Positions 33,543-42,824 of a stretch of DNA of 64,000 bases are shown here, in pieces; the stretch's first letter is position 1, and each line of letters begins with the position of its first letter. Under the pieces are notes generated by a model that saw only the letters and a list, made by a program, of their open reading frames with translations, did not search any database and had not been told where the DNA came from. The position numbers were made by a program, and so were the translations under genes. Location: contig JAPPAB010000104.1 of assembly GCA_026705765.1 (NCBI GenBank), forward strand, positions 1 through 64,000, in the 5' to 3' direction. This stretch comes from Gemmatimonadota bacterium. GTDB taxonomy: Bacteria > Latescibacterota > UBA2968.

Positions 33543-36001
33543 AACGAATTTTGATGGTCATTGCCTTCACGCTATGCGCGCATTCTGTCTGGGCAGAACT
33601 ACCCAGGGCATTTCTCACACAATATTGTGTCAAGTGCCACGGTCCAAGCGTGCAAAAAGCCGATCGGCGCTTTGATCAGTTCTCCGAGACAATCGCCAAC
33701 TTCAAAGAATTAGAACTCTGGCAGGATATTGTCGATCAGCTCAACCTGCAGTCGATGCCACCGAAGCGTCAGATGCAGCCGGGTAAAGATGAGGTGCTCG
33801 CCACTGTTCAGATGATTACAACATCAATTGCTGAAGCGCGTATGCGATTGTCGGGCAAAGGACAGCGCACACCTCTGAGACGGCTCAACGCCTGGGAATA
33901 TCGCCAGACACTCGGCGATTTACTCGGTCTGAATATGGAAGCCTGGGATCCGACGGAGGATTTTCCGCCCGAAGTGAAAGTCAAGGGCTTTGATAACAAT
34001 GCTGCCGGGCTTGTCACGTCGGGCATGTTGCTCGATCACTATTTGCGCGTTGCAGAAGAAGCCGTCACACGCGCCACGCATTTTGAAGCCAGACCCGAAG
34101 CCAAAACTTACGTGCAAAAATCACCCTTCTATTTTACAAACAAACAGGCCAATTCCTTGTCCTTGCCCAAGGTCTTTAGAGAGGATCGCTTTCGGTTTGT
34201 GTCAGATACGGGATACGATGATCTCACTGGACGTCACTACCGCGGTGGTCATATTGGCTTTTATCCGCTGGCGAATGGTGGCGCCCCTGTCAGTGGTACC
34301 TACACCATAAGGGTACAGGCGGCAGCAATTGATCGCAATCATCATTATGACAGAGAACTCAACGATTTTTCCAAAGGCGATCCGCTTGTGCTGGAGTTGG
34401 CGGCAGTAGATCGCAAAGGCAGTGTAGAGAGCACGGGCAATATTACGCGCGAATACACGCTTGCAACCGTTGAACTGACCCGCGAAGCGCCTCAATGGTT
34501 TGAATGGGATGTTTATCTGGAAAAAGGATTTGAGCCCGAGGTTCGTTTTCGCAATGGAACGCTGGCAACCAAAGCCCTGGTACGCAAACTTACCAGAGCA
34601 AAAAATCCAAAACCCGAAATCTTGCCCTTTGTGGATCAGAAAGCGGGAAATAAAAGAAATCACGCGCTGCTCAAGGTTTATCGCGGGCCTAAGCTAAGGA
34701 TTTGGGAAATTCAGGTTAGTGGTCCTCAAGAGAAAGACTGGCCTCCACGCGGACATCAGTTGATGTATGGCGACCTAAAACCCGAGGACCTGGATCAAAA
34801 GCGCATTTCAGAGCGTTTGCGTGCATTTGCCACAGCCGCTTTTCGCAGGCCCTTGCGGCCCGGAGAACTGGCACCATTTGAGTCGCTTGCGCATGAAAAA
34901 CTCAGCAATGGCATGGAGCCGTTAACCGCATTACAACTGGGTTTTCAGACCATTCTCAGTTCGCCTGCTTTTCTGTTTTTGCATGAAGGCGAGGGCGCTC
35001 TGGACGATTATTCTCTGGCGGCTCGATTATCCTATTTTTTGTGGTCTTCTGCACCGGATGATGAACTGATAGCACTTGCCCAACAGAATAAACTCAGCGA
35101 CCCGGCCACGCTCAGTAAGCAGATCTATCGCATGCTCAAAGACACAAAATCGCACCGCTTTGTTAAAAATTTCATTCGCGTGTGGCTCCACTATGACAAT
35201 ATTGGTGAGATGCCACCCTCCCCCGATTTTAGAGTCTATTTTCGCGACAACCTCGGCCCTGCTATGGCGACTGAAACAGAGACGTTTTTTCGGCACGTAC
35301 TCGATAACAATCTCTCGCCCCGCGAATTTCTTTCTGCTGATTATTCCTTTCTCAATCGGGAACTCGCCCGGCATTATGGGATAGAAGGTATTGAGGGAGA
35401 TCATTTTCGCCGGGTTCCCCTCATCGGGACGCCACGCGGAGGTTTGATGGGCCAGGGCAGTTTTCTCATGGCTTCGGCCAATGGCGTAGATACTTCGCCC
35501 GTGGTGCGCGGGATTTATGTGCTGGAAAATTTGTTGGGATACACACCGCCGCCACCGCCGGACGATGTGCCCGAGATTGAGCCAGACACGCGCGGGGCAA
35601 CGACCATCAGAGATCAACTGGTCAAGCACCGCGAGATGCCGACCTGTGCCCAATGCCATAGCAAAATTGATCCCCCTGGTTTCGCGCTGGAAAACTTTGA
35701 TGCGATCGGCGGTTGGCGAACCCACTATACCAGAAGCGCAACGATTGATCCCTCGGGACAATTGCCGAGTGGCGAGACCTTCCAATCCTTCGTCGAATTT
35801 CGCAAGATAGTGGCAAAGCGCCACGCAGAGTTCACGCGCTGTCTGACAGAAAAATTGCTGACCTATGCGATTGGTCGCGAGTTGGGCATTACTGATCGAC
35901 CAGCGATTGATGCAATAGAGCAAGATGTACAGGAAAAAAATAAGGGCCTGCGCGATCTCATCACCCTCGTTGTTTTGAGCGACCCTTTCAAAAGCAACTA
36001 A
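33539..36001 (+). CDS. c-type cytochrome DUF1587-DUF1595-DUF1592-DUF1588-DUF1585 protein
   Basis: An 820-residue exported protein. A signal peptide (1-19, MKRILMVIAFTLCAHSVWA) is followed by a heme-c site CVKCH at 30-34. The planctomycete cytochrome domain order then follows: DUF1587 (TPLRRLNAWEYRQTLGDLLGL), a beta-sandwich insertion (about 190-390), DUF1595, DUF1592 (SLAARLSYFLWSSAPDDEL), DUF1588 with a second CAQCH, and DUF1585 (FTRCLTEKLLTYAIGRELG). The heme and the partner suggest periplasmic redox processing of a polymer. ATG 33539 overlaps the DUF1552 stop; a longer upstream frame is rejected. Confidence 0.85.
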   Translation: MKRILMVIAFTLCAHSVWAELPRAFLTQYCVKCHGPSVQKADRRFDQFSETIANFKELELWQDIVDQLNLQSMPPKRQMQPGKDEVLATVQMITTSIAEARMRLSGKGQRTPLRRLNAWEYRQTLGDLLGLNMEAWDPTEDFPPEVKVKGFDNNAAGLVTSGMLLDHYLRVAEEAVTRATHFEARPEAKTYVQKSPFYFTNKQANSLSLPKVFREDRFRFVSDTGYDDLTGRHYRGGHIGFYPLANGGAPVSGTYTIRVQAAAIDRNHHYDRELNDFSKGDPLVLELAAVDRKGSVESTGNITREYTLATVELTREAPQWFEWDVYLEKGFEPEVRFRNGTLATKALVRKLTRAKNPKPEILPFVDQKAGNKRNHALLKVYRGPKLRIWEIQVSGPQEKDWPPRGHQLMYGDLKPEDLDQKRISERLRAFATAAFRRPLRPGELAPFESLAHEKLSNGMEPLTALQLGFQTILSSPAFLFLHEGEGALDDYSLAARLSYFLWSSAPDDELIALAQQNKLSDPATLSKQIYRMLKDTKSHRFVKNFIRVWLHYDNIGEMPPSPDFRVYFRDNLGPAMATETETFFRHVLDNNLSPREFLSADYSFLNRELARHYGIEGIEGDHFRRVPLIGTPRGGLMGQGSFLMASANGVDTSPVVRGIYVLENLLGYTPPPPPDDVPEIEPDTRGATTIRDQLVKHREMPTCAQCHSKIDPPGFALENFDAIGGWRTHYTRSATIDPSGQLPSGETFQSFVEFRKIVAKRHAEFTRCLTEKLLTYAIGRELGITDRPAIDAIEQDVQEKNKGLRDLITLVVLSDPFKSN

Positions 36002-36033
36002 AAAAGGATCGACCTCTCCCCCACCCCGAATAC

Positions 36034-37281
36034 ATGATACACAGACCAAACATCCTGTTCATATTTCCCGACCAGCTTAGCGCCAGATGGTTGCCGTTCT
36101 ATGGGAACCAGATCGTTCACGCCCCCAATCTATCACAATTCGCCGAAAAAAACGCGCAATTCAATCGCGCTTATACGAATGTACCGCTATGCACCCCCTA
36201 CAGAGCTTGCCTGCTCACCGGTCAATACCCGAGCCAAACCGGCGTTACAGGAAATGGTATGCGCCTCCCCGTGAATCAGCCGACCATTGCCCATCACCTG
36301 AACCGGGCAGGTTATGACACGCACTATATCGGGAAATGGCATTTGAGCGGTGAAAAACAGAACGGGTGGGTCCCGCCAGGACTGCGGGGAGGCTTTCAAC
36401 ACTTCATTGGGTGGGAAAGCCATCATGTAGATCACAATGCCGGACTGATCTGGTACGATGATCCCGACACCCCCGTAAAGCTTCGTGGGCACGAAACCGA
36501 TGGCTTGACAGATATTGTCTGCGAAGAACTGGAATCGCTATCATCCCCGAAGTCCCCATTCTTCATGGCCGTGTCGTATCAAGCACCCCACCCTCCGTGT
36601 TCGCCCCCGATGACCGACATGCAGCGATATGACAAGTCCGTACTGGATAACCCACCCAACACAGACCACGACGCCTGGTTCAAGAATATAGGCTGGAATG
36701 CGGACTACGGTGTTGAAGAATTCAGGAAGCGGTACTTTGGGGAAATCTCTCAGTTGGACACCGCGTTTGGCCGCGTATTAAAAACACTGGAAAAGACTGG
36801 ACTGGCAGATGATACTGTCGTCATCTTCACATCTGACCATGGAGATATGGCCGGTTGTCATGGCCTGTTCGGAAAAGGCGTTATGTTCGATGAGTCTGTT
36901 CGCGTCCCCCTGCTCATCCGCGTACCCGGAACAGCACAATGTGTTGTTGAGAAACCAGTATCTACCGTAGATCTATTCGCCACAATTCTCCATCTGGCCG
37001 ATGCTGAAAATCCAGGAAAAACTGAAGGACGCTCTCTACTCCCCTGCATGACCGGAGAGCCAGATATCGCAACCGATGTCTTCATCGAACACAAAGATGA
37101 TTGCATTATCAGGGGTGACGTAAAGCTAATTACGAAACGGAACGAGAATGACATTACACATTGCTTTGATCTGGCGGACGACCCGTATGAACGCAACAAC
37201 CTGGCTCAGAGTCTGAACTCCGAAACCAGAGACAGCATGCTCCTCGCGCTTAACCAATGGAGAAATCGAACGAGGAGTTGA
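36034..37281 (+). CDS. Sulfatase
   Basis: A 415-residue type I sulfatase: N-terminal RPNILFIFPDQLS, C53 in the formylglycine motif CTPYR, the GKWHL motif, and the late metal site FTSDHGDMAGCHGLFGKG. No signal peptide is visible, so activity may be cytosolic or the protein may be exported by another route. A maturase for Cys-to-formylglycine conversion is not encoded in the window. It follows the DUF1592 gene by 32 bases and precedes another sulfatase by 18 bases, all on the + strand. Confidence 0.9.
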   Translation: MIHRPNILFIFPDQLSARWLPFYGNQIVHAPNLSQFAEKNAQFNRAYTNVPLCTPYRACLLTGQYPSQTGVTGNGMRLPVNQPTIAHHLNRAGYDTHYIGKWHLSGEKQNGWVPPGLRGGFQHFIGWESHHVDHNAGLIWYDDPDTPVKLRGHETDGLTDIVCEELESLSSPKSPFFMAVSYQAPHPPCSPPMTDMQRYDKSVLDNPPNTDHDAWFKNIGWNADYGVEEFRKRYFGEISQLDTAFGRVLKTLEKTGLADDTVVIFTSDHGDMAGCHGLFGKGVMFDESVRVPLLIRVPGTAQCVVEKPVSTVDLFATILHLADAENPGKTEGRSLLPCMTGEPDIATDVFIEHKDDCIIRGDVKLITKRNENDITHCFDLADDPYERNNLAQSLNSETRDSMLLALNQWRNRTRS

Positions 37282-37299
37282 TTGAAAGGAGATTTATCG

Positions 37300-38598
37300 A
37301 TGAATGTACTTGTTTTGATGAGCGATCATCACAGATTTGACGCATTGGGATGCCTGGGGAACCCACTGGCTCATACGCCCAATCTAGATCGCCTGGCCGA
37401 AAAGAGTGTGCGATTTGACCAGTGTTATACACAGTCACCCGTGTGTTCGCCAGCGCGGCACAGTTTGGCAACCGGCAAATATGTCCATACACATGGCGTT
37501 TTTACCAATAACTCAATGCCCTATCCGGGGATGTACACTATCGCACACGCTGTGCAACCCCTGAATTATCGTCGATTCCATCTGGGACATATGCACTGGA
37601 AAGATCCCGATATGGACAATGGCTATGAGCCAGAAATAACACAACAGATGTGGCGCGAGACAATGCCTGAGAATATGCTCGCCCGATACGACTGGGAAAA
37701 TGAGGGCGTATTGCGGCGGTCATCTGGCGGGCCAAGTCCGCGAAGTCGGGAGCAGTATTGGGGATATCATGTGGCCACGGAGTCGATTCGACAGATTGAA
37801 GAAGCCGTCAGTAAAGGGGAGAAGTTTTTGTCCTGGACGAGTTTTACGGAGCCTCATCCCCCATTTTACCCGCCCAAAGAAATTTATGAAAAGATTGATC
37901 AGTCAAAGATCGAATTACCAGAGCAAGCACCTGCTGATGCGCCGTTGCCCCACAGTGATATTTTGAGAAAACGAAAAGAGTGGGCGCATTTGACACCCGT
38001 GGAACTGCGGCAGGTGATTGCGGGATATTATGGGATGATTGAGCTTGTGGATGGGTATTGTGGGATGGTTTTAGATGCACTGGATCGGTTGGGAATCAGG
38101 GACGAGACGATTGTAATCTGGACAGCAGATCACGGCGACCAGATGTGGGAACACGAGATGTTTTTGAAGTTTAATATGCGAGAGGCTTCAGTGCATGTGC
38201 CGTTGTTGATTTCTGATCCCAGAATTCGATCGGGCGTGCGGGGGGAATTCGTAGAACACATTGATTTATTTCCGACGATTTGTGATTTGATTGGAGCTGA
38301 GGTTCCCGACTCTGTACACGGACAGTCGTTGAAACCATTGCTGGATGGAGAGACAGCCCCTGATGATTGGCGGGATGCGGTATTCAGTCAGATTGGTGAT
38401 ACTCAGATGATTCGGACGGAGACGGAAAAGTTGAATGTATATCAGGGTGAGGCAGGAGAGTATTTTGATCTATCGGAGGATCCGAAGGAGTTTTATAATC
38501 AGATTGGGGATGAAAGATATCAAGAACGCGTGGGCGTGTTATTTGAACGGGTGAAGGCGTGGGAGCGTGCGTATGGCCGCGATGACGGTCAGGGATGA
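37300..38598 (+). CDS. Sulfatase
   Basis: A 432-residue sulfatase with MNVLVLMSDHHRFDALG, the formylglycine motif CSPAR (C49), and WTADHGDQMWEHEMFLKF. AAAGGAG at 37285-37291 supports ATG 37300; a TTG at 37282 is not preferred. It ends at 38598, directly against the stop of the convergent sulfatase at 38599. The substrate is not predictable, but the GH and fucosidase-remnant context suggests sulfated carbohydrates. Confidence 0.9.
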   Translation: MNVLVLMSDHHRFDALGCLGNPLAHTPNLDRLAEKSVRFDQCYTQSPVCSPARHSLATGKYVHTHGVFTNNSMPYPGMYTIAHAVQPLNYRRFHLGHMHWKDPDMDNGYEPEITQQMWRETMPENMLARYDWENEGVLRRSSGGPSPRSREQYWGYHVATESIRQIEEAVSKGEKFLSWTSFTEPHPPFYPPKEIYEKIDQSKIELPEQAPADAPLPHSDILRKRKEWAHLTPVELRQVIAGYYGMIELVDGYCGMVLDALDRLGIRDETIVIWTADHGDQMWEHEMFLKFNMREASVHVPLLISDPRIRSGVRGEFVEHIDLFPTICDLIGAEVPDSVHGQSLKPLLDGETAPDDWRDAVFSQIGDTQMIRTETEKLNVYQGEAGEYFDLSEDPKEFYNQIGDERYQERVGVLFERVKAWERAYGRDDGQG

Positions 38599-39918
38599 TC
38601 ACATACTGCAAAGCCCCTTCACCTCCTGCAGCATCGGATCTTCCGTCTTCTCTGCCATCTGTACGAGTAGCCCTGCTAACCGCTTCTTCTCACCTGAAGT
38701 CTGTGGCGCGTCGATGAGATTTACCATCTCCAGCGGATCGGATTCGTGGTCATACAGGACATTGTGAATACCTGGTGAAAACACGTAGCGACCATCCCAT
38801 ACGGCACGCCATCCATCGGGCTGGGTCGCGCCTCGGAGTCCCATATATACACAGTCGTTCTTCACGCCTTTCCCCTCCAGACACCAGCTCGCCATACTGT
38901 CGCCCTGCATCACATCGGGAACCTCCAGTCCCGCCAGGTCCAGAATCGTGGGCGTGAGATCCACGCTACTCACCAGCGCATCACACACCTGATTTGGTTT
39001 GATGCGATCGGGCCATCGCACGATGAACGGAATGCGAAATGCGGTCGCAAAGGGACTTCCCTTGCCTCGAAAGTTGCGCTCATCGGGTTCGCAGTGGCTG
39101 CCCAGCTTATCGCCGTGATCGCTTACATAGACCACGATCGTATTGTCTGCAATTCCCAGTTCCTCCAGGCCAGCCATCACACGTCCGATCTCCACATCCA
39201 CCGCCGTTACCTGAGCGTAATACATCTGGTAAAGCCCCCGAAGCTCGCGTTCCCGCTCTCCAAACCGTCCTTTCACATCATCTGGCAGCTCAAAGGTATC
39301 TGGATCGTACATATCCAGGTACTTCTGCGGACACTGTTCGGGCTTGTGCGGCGGGCCATATCCCAAATAGTAGAGCCAAGGACGACCGGCGTCGCGATTC
39401 CGTTTTGCAAAGTCCAGAGCCATATCCGTATGCCACGTCGGCTCCCAGTCATAGCCTTCGATCCGCACCCTCTCGCGATTCTCGTTGTAGTCCCAGACTT
39501 CAAAAAACTCGTGCCCTTTCTGGTATCCGTGCCATTCCTGCCATCCCGCTCGCCTGGGACCTGGCTCAATAAATCCACCCCATCCTCTGGGCTTAAACCC
39601 ATCCAGATGCCACTTTCCGATATAGCCTGTGGCATATCCAGCATCCGCAAACAGATCGGCAAATGTGATCAGCTCGGGATTCAGCAGAATATTGTTCACA
39701 TCCACGCCGTGGGTATGGCAATACAATCCGGTCTGCATCGTCCCCCGAAATGGGGAACACACAGGGCTGGACGAGGCGCAGCGCGAGAACCGGATCCCCT
39801 CCGACGCAAGGCGGTCCAGATTCGGCGTTTTCACCTGCGAGTCACCTGCACAACCCATCACAGTTCCGCGGTGCTGGTCGGGCTGAATCACCAGCACATT
39901 CGGCTTTTCATTCGACAT
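38599..39918 (-). CDS. Sulfatase
   Basis: A 439-residue sulfatase on the minus strand: KPNVLVIQPDQHRG, CSPFR with C54, the GYIGKWHLDGF motif, and YVSDHGDKLGSHCEPDERNFRGKG. It is convergent with the sulfatase ending at 38598 (no gap) and divergent from the uncharacterised gene at 40131, so it has its own promoter in the 39919-40130 gap. Confidence 0.9.
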   Translation of the reverse strand: MSNEKPNVLVIQPDQHRGTVMGCAGDSQVKTPNLDRLASEGIRFSRCASSSPVCSPFRGTMQTGLYCHTHGVDVNNILLNPELITFADLFADAGYATGYIGKWHLDGFKPRGWGGFIEPGPRRAGWQEWHGYQKGHEFFEVWDYNENRERVRIEGYDWEPTWHTDMALDFAKRNRDAGRPWLYYLGYGPPHKPEQCPQKYLDMYDPDTFELPDDVKGRFGERERELRGLYQMYYAQVTAVDVEIGRVMAGLEELGIADNTIVVYVSDHGDKLGSHCEPDERNFRGKGSPFATAFRIPFIVRWPDRIKPNQVCDALVSSVDLTPTILDLAGLEVPDVMQGDSMASWCLEGKGVKNDCVYMGLRGATQPDGWRAVWDGRYVFSPGIHNVLYDHESDPLEMVNLIDAPQTSGEKKRLAGLLVQMAEKTEDPMLQEVKGLCSM

Positions 39919-40020
39919 TATCTGTCCTCCATCAGTTGCTCCTGCAGTACAATTCGCGCCCGATACAATAGCAACTTAGCCTTTGCAGGTCAAGCCCAGC
40001 CAAAGTAGGGCATAGAGCGT

Positions 40021-40040
40021 TTTCCAACACCCTTTGGAAT
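40021..40040. promoter_or_regulatory. Inverted repeat in a divergent promoter region
   Basis: TTCCAA-six bases-TTGGAA lies in the 212-base gap between the divergent sulfatase (38599) and the uncharacterised gene (40131). It is placed to regulate both. No other gene is seen in the gap. Confidence 0.3.
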
Positions 40041-40130
40041 CCATACCAGATGGTACTTGCACTCCCCCTAAGTATGTCGTAGAATCTGAATGTCGTTCAT
40101 TGAGAGCCTTTCTCGGAAAGGAGCGCGGAA

Positions 40131-40850
40131 ATGGCTGAGCCCTGGGAATATATCCATACAAAGAGGGTATTGAACAAATACGGTTTGCCCGCCGGAGCCT
40201 TTGATCCGGAGGCGCCGGGAGAGCAGACATACGACATCTACTGGATGAACATTCGGACGACGCGAGGGAGCAGGTCTCACGAGCCTGAGGCTACGCTCAG
40301 GATTTCCGCCAGGAATGAAGGTGAAGACCGTCATTTGGGAATCACCTGCTCGGACCTTAAGTTCGATAACACAACAGAGATTAATGCACAATGCGAGAAC
40401 AACGCACTCACATCTCCAAAGACCTGGACGCTAAAGTATTCCAACGGGACCGCGGCGGGAAAAGGACTGGTTGAATACACCCAGAAAGGGGAAATCCAAA
40501 ATAGCCGACTTTTGATGGATGGCAAAGAGCCTGTGCGCTCAAAAACGCTTGGCCCCTATACCGCCGACTGGTGTCTTTTTGACGCAGTCCAGCGGCTAAG
40601 TGCCAGAAAGGACACTGCAAAGTACACATTTGACCTGATAGAAGAATTCTCGATGATCCGGGAAAACCAGTTTCTGGTATATCGCGGGACATCGGAGATC
40701 ACAACAGATCAAAGTGCTGTGACTGCCGATGTGTATTGCCACTACGGAGAATCCGTTATTCCCACCTGTTATTATGTAGATGCAAATGGGCGATTATTTC
40801 TCGTAGTGAGTACGCGCCGGACAGTGATCCTCAAGAAGGAGGCGTCATAA
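40131..40850 (+). CDS. Uncharacterised protein paired with a sulfatase
   Basis: A 239-residue protein that I do not recognise. It is rich in beta strands (ATLRISARNEGEDRHLGITC, TWTLKYSNGTAAGKGLVEY, FSMIRENQFLVYRGTSEIT, ADVYCHYGESVIPTCYYVD), with no signal peptide or membrane helix. AAAGGAG precedes the ATG. It ends three bases before the sulfatase at 40854, so the two are co-translated. By its beta-rich composition it could bind the sulfatase substrate or product; this is inference. Confidence 0.6.
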   Translation: MAEPWEYIHTKRVLNKYGLPAGAFDPEAPGEQTYDIYWMNIRTTRGSRSHEPEATLRISARNEGEDRHLGITCSDLKFDNTTEINAQCENNALTSPKTWTLKYSNGTAAGKGLVEYTQKGEIQNSRLLMDGKEPVRSKTLGPYTADWCLFDAVQRLSARKDTAKYTFDLIEEFSMIRENQFLVYRGTSEITTDQSAVTADVYCHYGESVIPTCYYVDANGRLFLVVSTRRTVILKKEAS

Positions 40851-40853
40851 GCG

Positions 40854-42119
40854 ATGGAACAAAGACCCAATATTCTTCTGATTACGACCGACCAGCATAG
40901 CGCGGAAGCCCTTGGGCATCTGGGGTGTAATGACGTGAAGACACCCTGTATGGACCGGCTTGCAGCAAGGGGAATCAGCTTTACAAAATCCTATAGCGCG
41001 AATCCAGTCTGCTGTCCAGCGCGTGCGAGTTGGTTTACCGGACGCCACACACCCGAAAACGGAGTAGTAACTAACGGTGCCAACATGGTTCCATCCATGC
41101 CGGACCTGGGACAATGGCTGAACAAAAATGGTTACAACGCCTACTACAGCGGGAAATGGCATATTCCCGGCAGAGATGTCGCACAGAGTTTCCACCATAT
41201 CTGCCCCGATCCACGGAATACGGCTGAGACCGGAGACATTGCTTCGACCCGCAGTGCAATCGGTTTTCTCCAGAACTACAAGGAGAAAGACCCCTTCTTC
41301 CTGTCAGTCGGACTCTTGAATCCACACGATATCTGCTCTTTCGTGCTAACGCATACGATGCACGACGGGGAGATGCCGTTCCCCGAGATTGACGACCTGC
41401 CCCCACTACCCCCCAATTTCGAGACAGACATGGCGGAACCGGAAAAAATCATAAGCTCTCGGAATCAAAAACTGGCAGATCGAGGCGAAGAATCCGGTAT
41501 GGAAAAGTGGGAAGAGAAACTCTACCGTTACTATATTTGGACTTACTACCGCTACATTGAAAAGGTGGATGGGCAGATCGGCCTGATCCTGGACGCGCTC
41601 GAAAACTCAGCATTTAAGGACAATACGGTCGTACTCCTTACCTCCGACCATGGGGACGGGCATATTCGACACAAGATGGTCTTTAAGAGCTTTCTATACG
41701 ATGAGGCTGTGCGGGTGCCCTTTATCATGAGCTGGCCCGGTCACATCGAAGAACAGGTGATCGACCAGGAGCATCTCGTATCGGGCGTGGATGTTTTTCC
41801 GACAGTTTGTGATTATGCCGGGATCTCGCCGCCTCCCATGATGCGAGGATACAGCCTGCGTGCGATTGCTGAAGGGGAATATCCAGATTGGCGGGATTTT
41901 GTGGTTGCACACGCCACCGGAGGCGGTAAAATGCTCCGCACCAACACACACAAGCTCATTACCTATGAGGGCGATCCAGTAATCCAGCTCTTCGACCTGG
42001 AAGCGGATCCCTGGGAGACTAGGAACCTGGCAGAAACACCCGACTCAAAGGCACTGGCAAGTGAAATGCAGGCATCCCTAACTGATTTTGAGAGTGAGTT
42101 CGAGCTGGCGGGGACCTGA
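40854..42119 (+). CDS. Sulfatase
   Basis: A 421-residue sulfatase: RPNILLITTDQHSAEALG, formylglycine motif CCPAR (C53), GKWHIPG, LTSDHGDGHIRHKMVFKS. GGAGG of the upstream gene's end lies before the ATG, so it is translationally tied to the uncharacterised gene at 40131. The HxR part of the late motif reads HIRH-K, which differs a little from the other sulfatases in the window and may indicate another substrate. Confidence 0.9.
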   Translation: MEQRPNILLITTDQHSAEALGHLGCNDVKTPCMDRLAARGISFTKSYSANPVCCPARASWFTGRHTPENGVVTNGANMVPSMPDLGQWLNKNGYNAYYSGKWHIPGRDVAQSFHHICPDPRNTAETGDIASTRSAIGFLQNYKEKDPFFLSVGLLNPHDICSFVLTHTMHDGEMPFPEIDDLPPLPPNFETDMAEPEKIISSRNQKLADRGEESGMEKWEEKLYRYYIWTYYRYIEKVDGQIGLILDALENSAFKDNTVVLLTSDHGDGHIRHKMVFKSFLYDEAVRVPFIMSWPGHIEEQVIDQEHLVSGVDVFPTVCDYAGISPPPMMRGYSLRAIAEGEYPDWRDFVVAHATGGGKMLRTNTHKLITYEGDPVIQLFDLEADPWETRNLAETPDSKALASEMQASLTDFESEFELAGT

Positions 42120-42167
42120 ATACCCCTTTACTTCCTTTGGTCGTTCAGCCCTTTGAATACATTTCCC

Positions 42168-42230
42168 TTGACAATTTTCATATTTCATTGAAAATTGTTA
42201 TTTGATTCCATTTCATTGTAAAACAATGAT
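42168..42230 (+). promoter_or_regulatory. Operator/promoter region of the DUF4160-DUF2442 module
   Basis: TTGACA (42168) is followed by a nine-base inverted repeat ACAATTTTC...GAAAATTGT (42171-42198). A second dyad CATTGT-AAA-ACAATG lies at 42214-42228. Two direct ATTTCATTG elements lie at 42182 and 42210. TTGATT (42202) with AATGAT (42225) at 17-base spacing is a possible promoter. Paired dyads before a two-gene module suggest autoregulation. Confidence 0.45.
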
Positions 42231-42238
42231 ATACGTAC

Positions 42239-42475
42239 ATGCCAACTTTTTTTTCAAACGGTCCTTACCGATTTTTCTTTTATGCAGGTGACCGGGATGA
42301 ACCGATTCATGTTCATGTAGAAAGAGATGATTCTATCGCAAAATTTTGGATAGAACCTATCCGATTACAGAGAAGCAGAGGTTTTCGCAGTGCGGATCTG
42401 AGGCGTATAAGAAGGATTATTGAAAAAAAACAAGACGATATTGTGGAGTTCTGGAATGAGTATTTCAATGATTGA
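42239..42475 (+). CDS. DUF4160 protein
   Basis: A 78-residue protein with the DUF4160 pattern: GPYRFFFYAGDRDEPIHVHVERDD, then AKFWIEP and RRIRRIIEKKQDDIVEFWNEYF. DUF4160 is nearly always encoded beside DUF2442 and the pair is thought to form a toxin-antitoxin-like or sensing module; the mechanism is not established. The HVHVE segment may bind metal. It overlaps the DUF2442 gene by 20 bases. Confidence 0.8.
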   Translation: MPTFFSNGPYRFFFYAGDRDEPIHVHVERDDSIAKFWIEPIRLQRSRGFRSADLRRIRRIIEKKQDDIVEFWNEYFND

Positions 42476-42758
42476 AATTCAGCCTACGCTTGCGGAGCGT
42501 ATCTCTATCGACGATGAGTCTCTAATGATAGACTTAGTCGATGGACGAAGCATAAGCGTCCCTTTAGAATGGTATCCCCGTCTATTGCATGGCACCCCTC
42601 AAGAGCGCAATAATTGGCGACTCATCGGTCGGGGTGAAGGCATCCATTGGCCTGATCTGGATGAGGATATCAGCGTCGAAAATGTGTGGGCCGGCCGACC
42701 TTCAGGAGAGAGCCAACGTTCGCTAAAGCGATGGTTAGAAGCACGCAATAAAGCGTAG
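42456..42758 (+). CDS. DUF2442 protein
   Basis: A 100-residue protein matching DUF2442: LMIDLVDGRSISVPLEWYPRLLHGTPQERNNW, then GIHWPDLDEDISVENVWAG. GGAG at 42445-42448 supports ATG 42456 inside the upstream gene. The likely role is antitoxin or DNA-binding partner of the DUF4160 protein; the dyads upstream would fit autoregulation. Confidence 0.8.
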   Translation: MSISMIEIQPTLAERISIDDESLMIDLVDGRSISVPLEWYPRLLHGTPQERNNWRLIGRGEGIHWPDLDEDISVENVWAGRPSGESQRSLKRWLEARNKA

Positions 42759-42824
42759 TACTCGACTTGCCCGTTTTTTACGATAAGATACCCTCCCTGA
42801 TTCAATAATTCAAAAAATGTCGCC

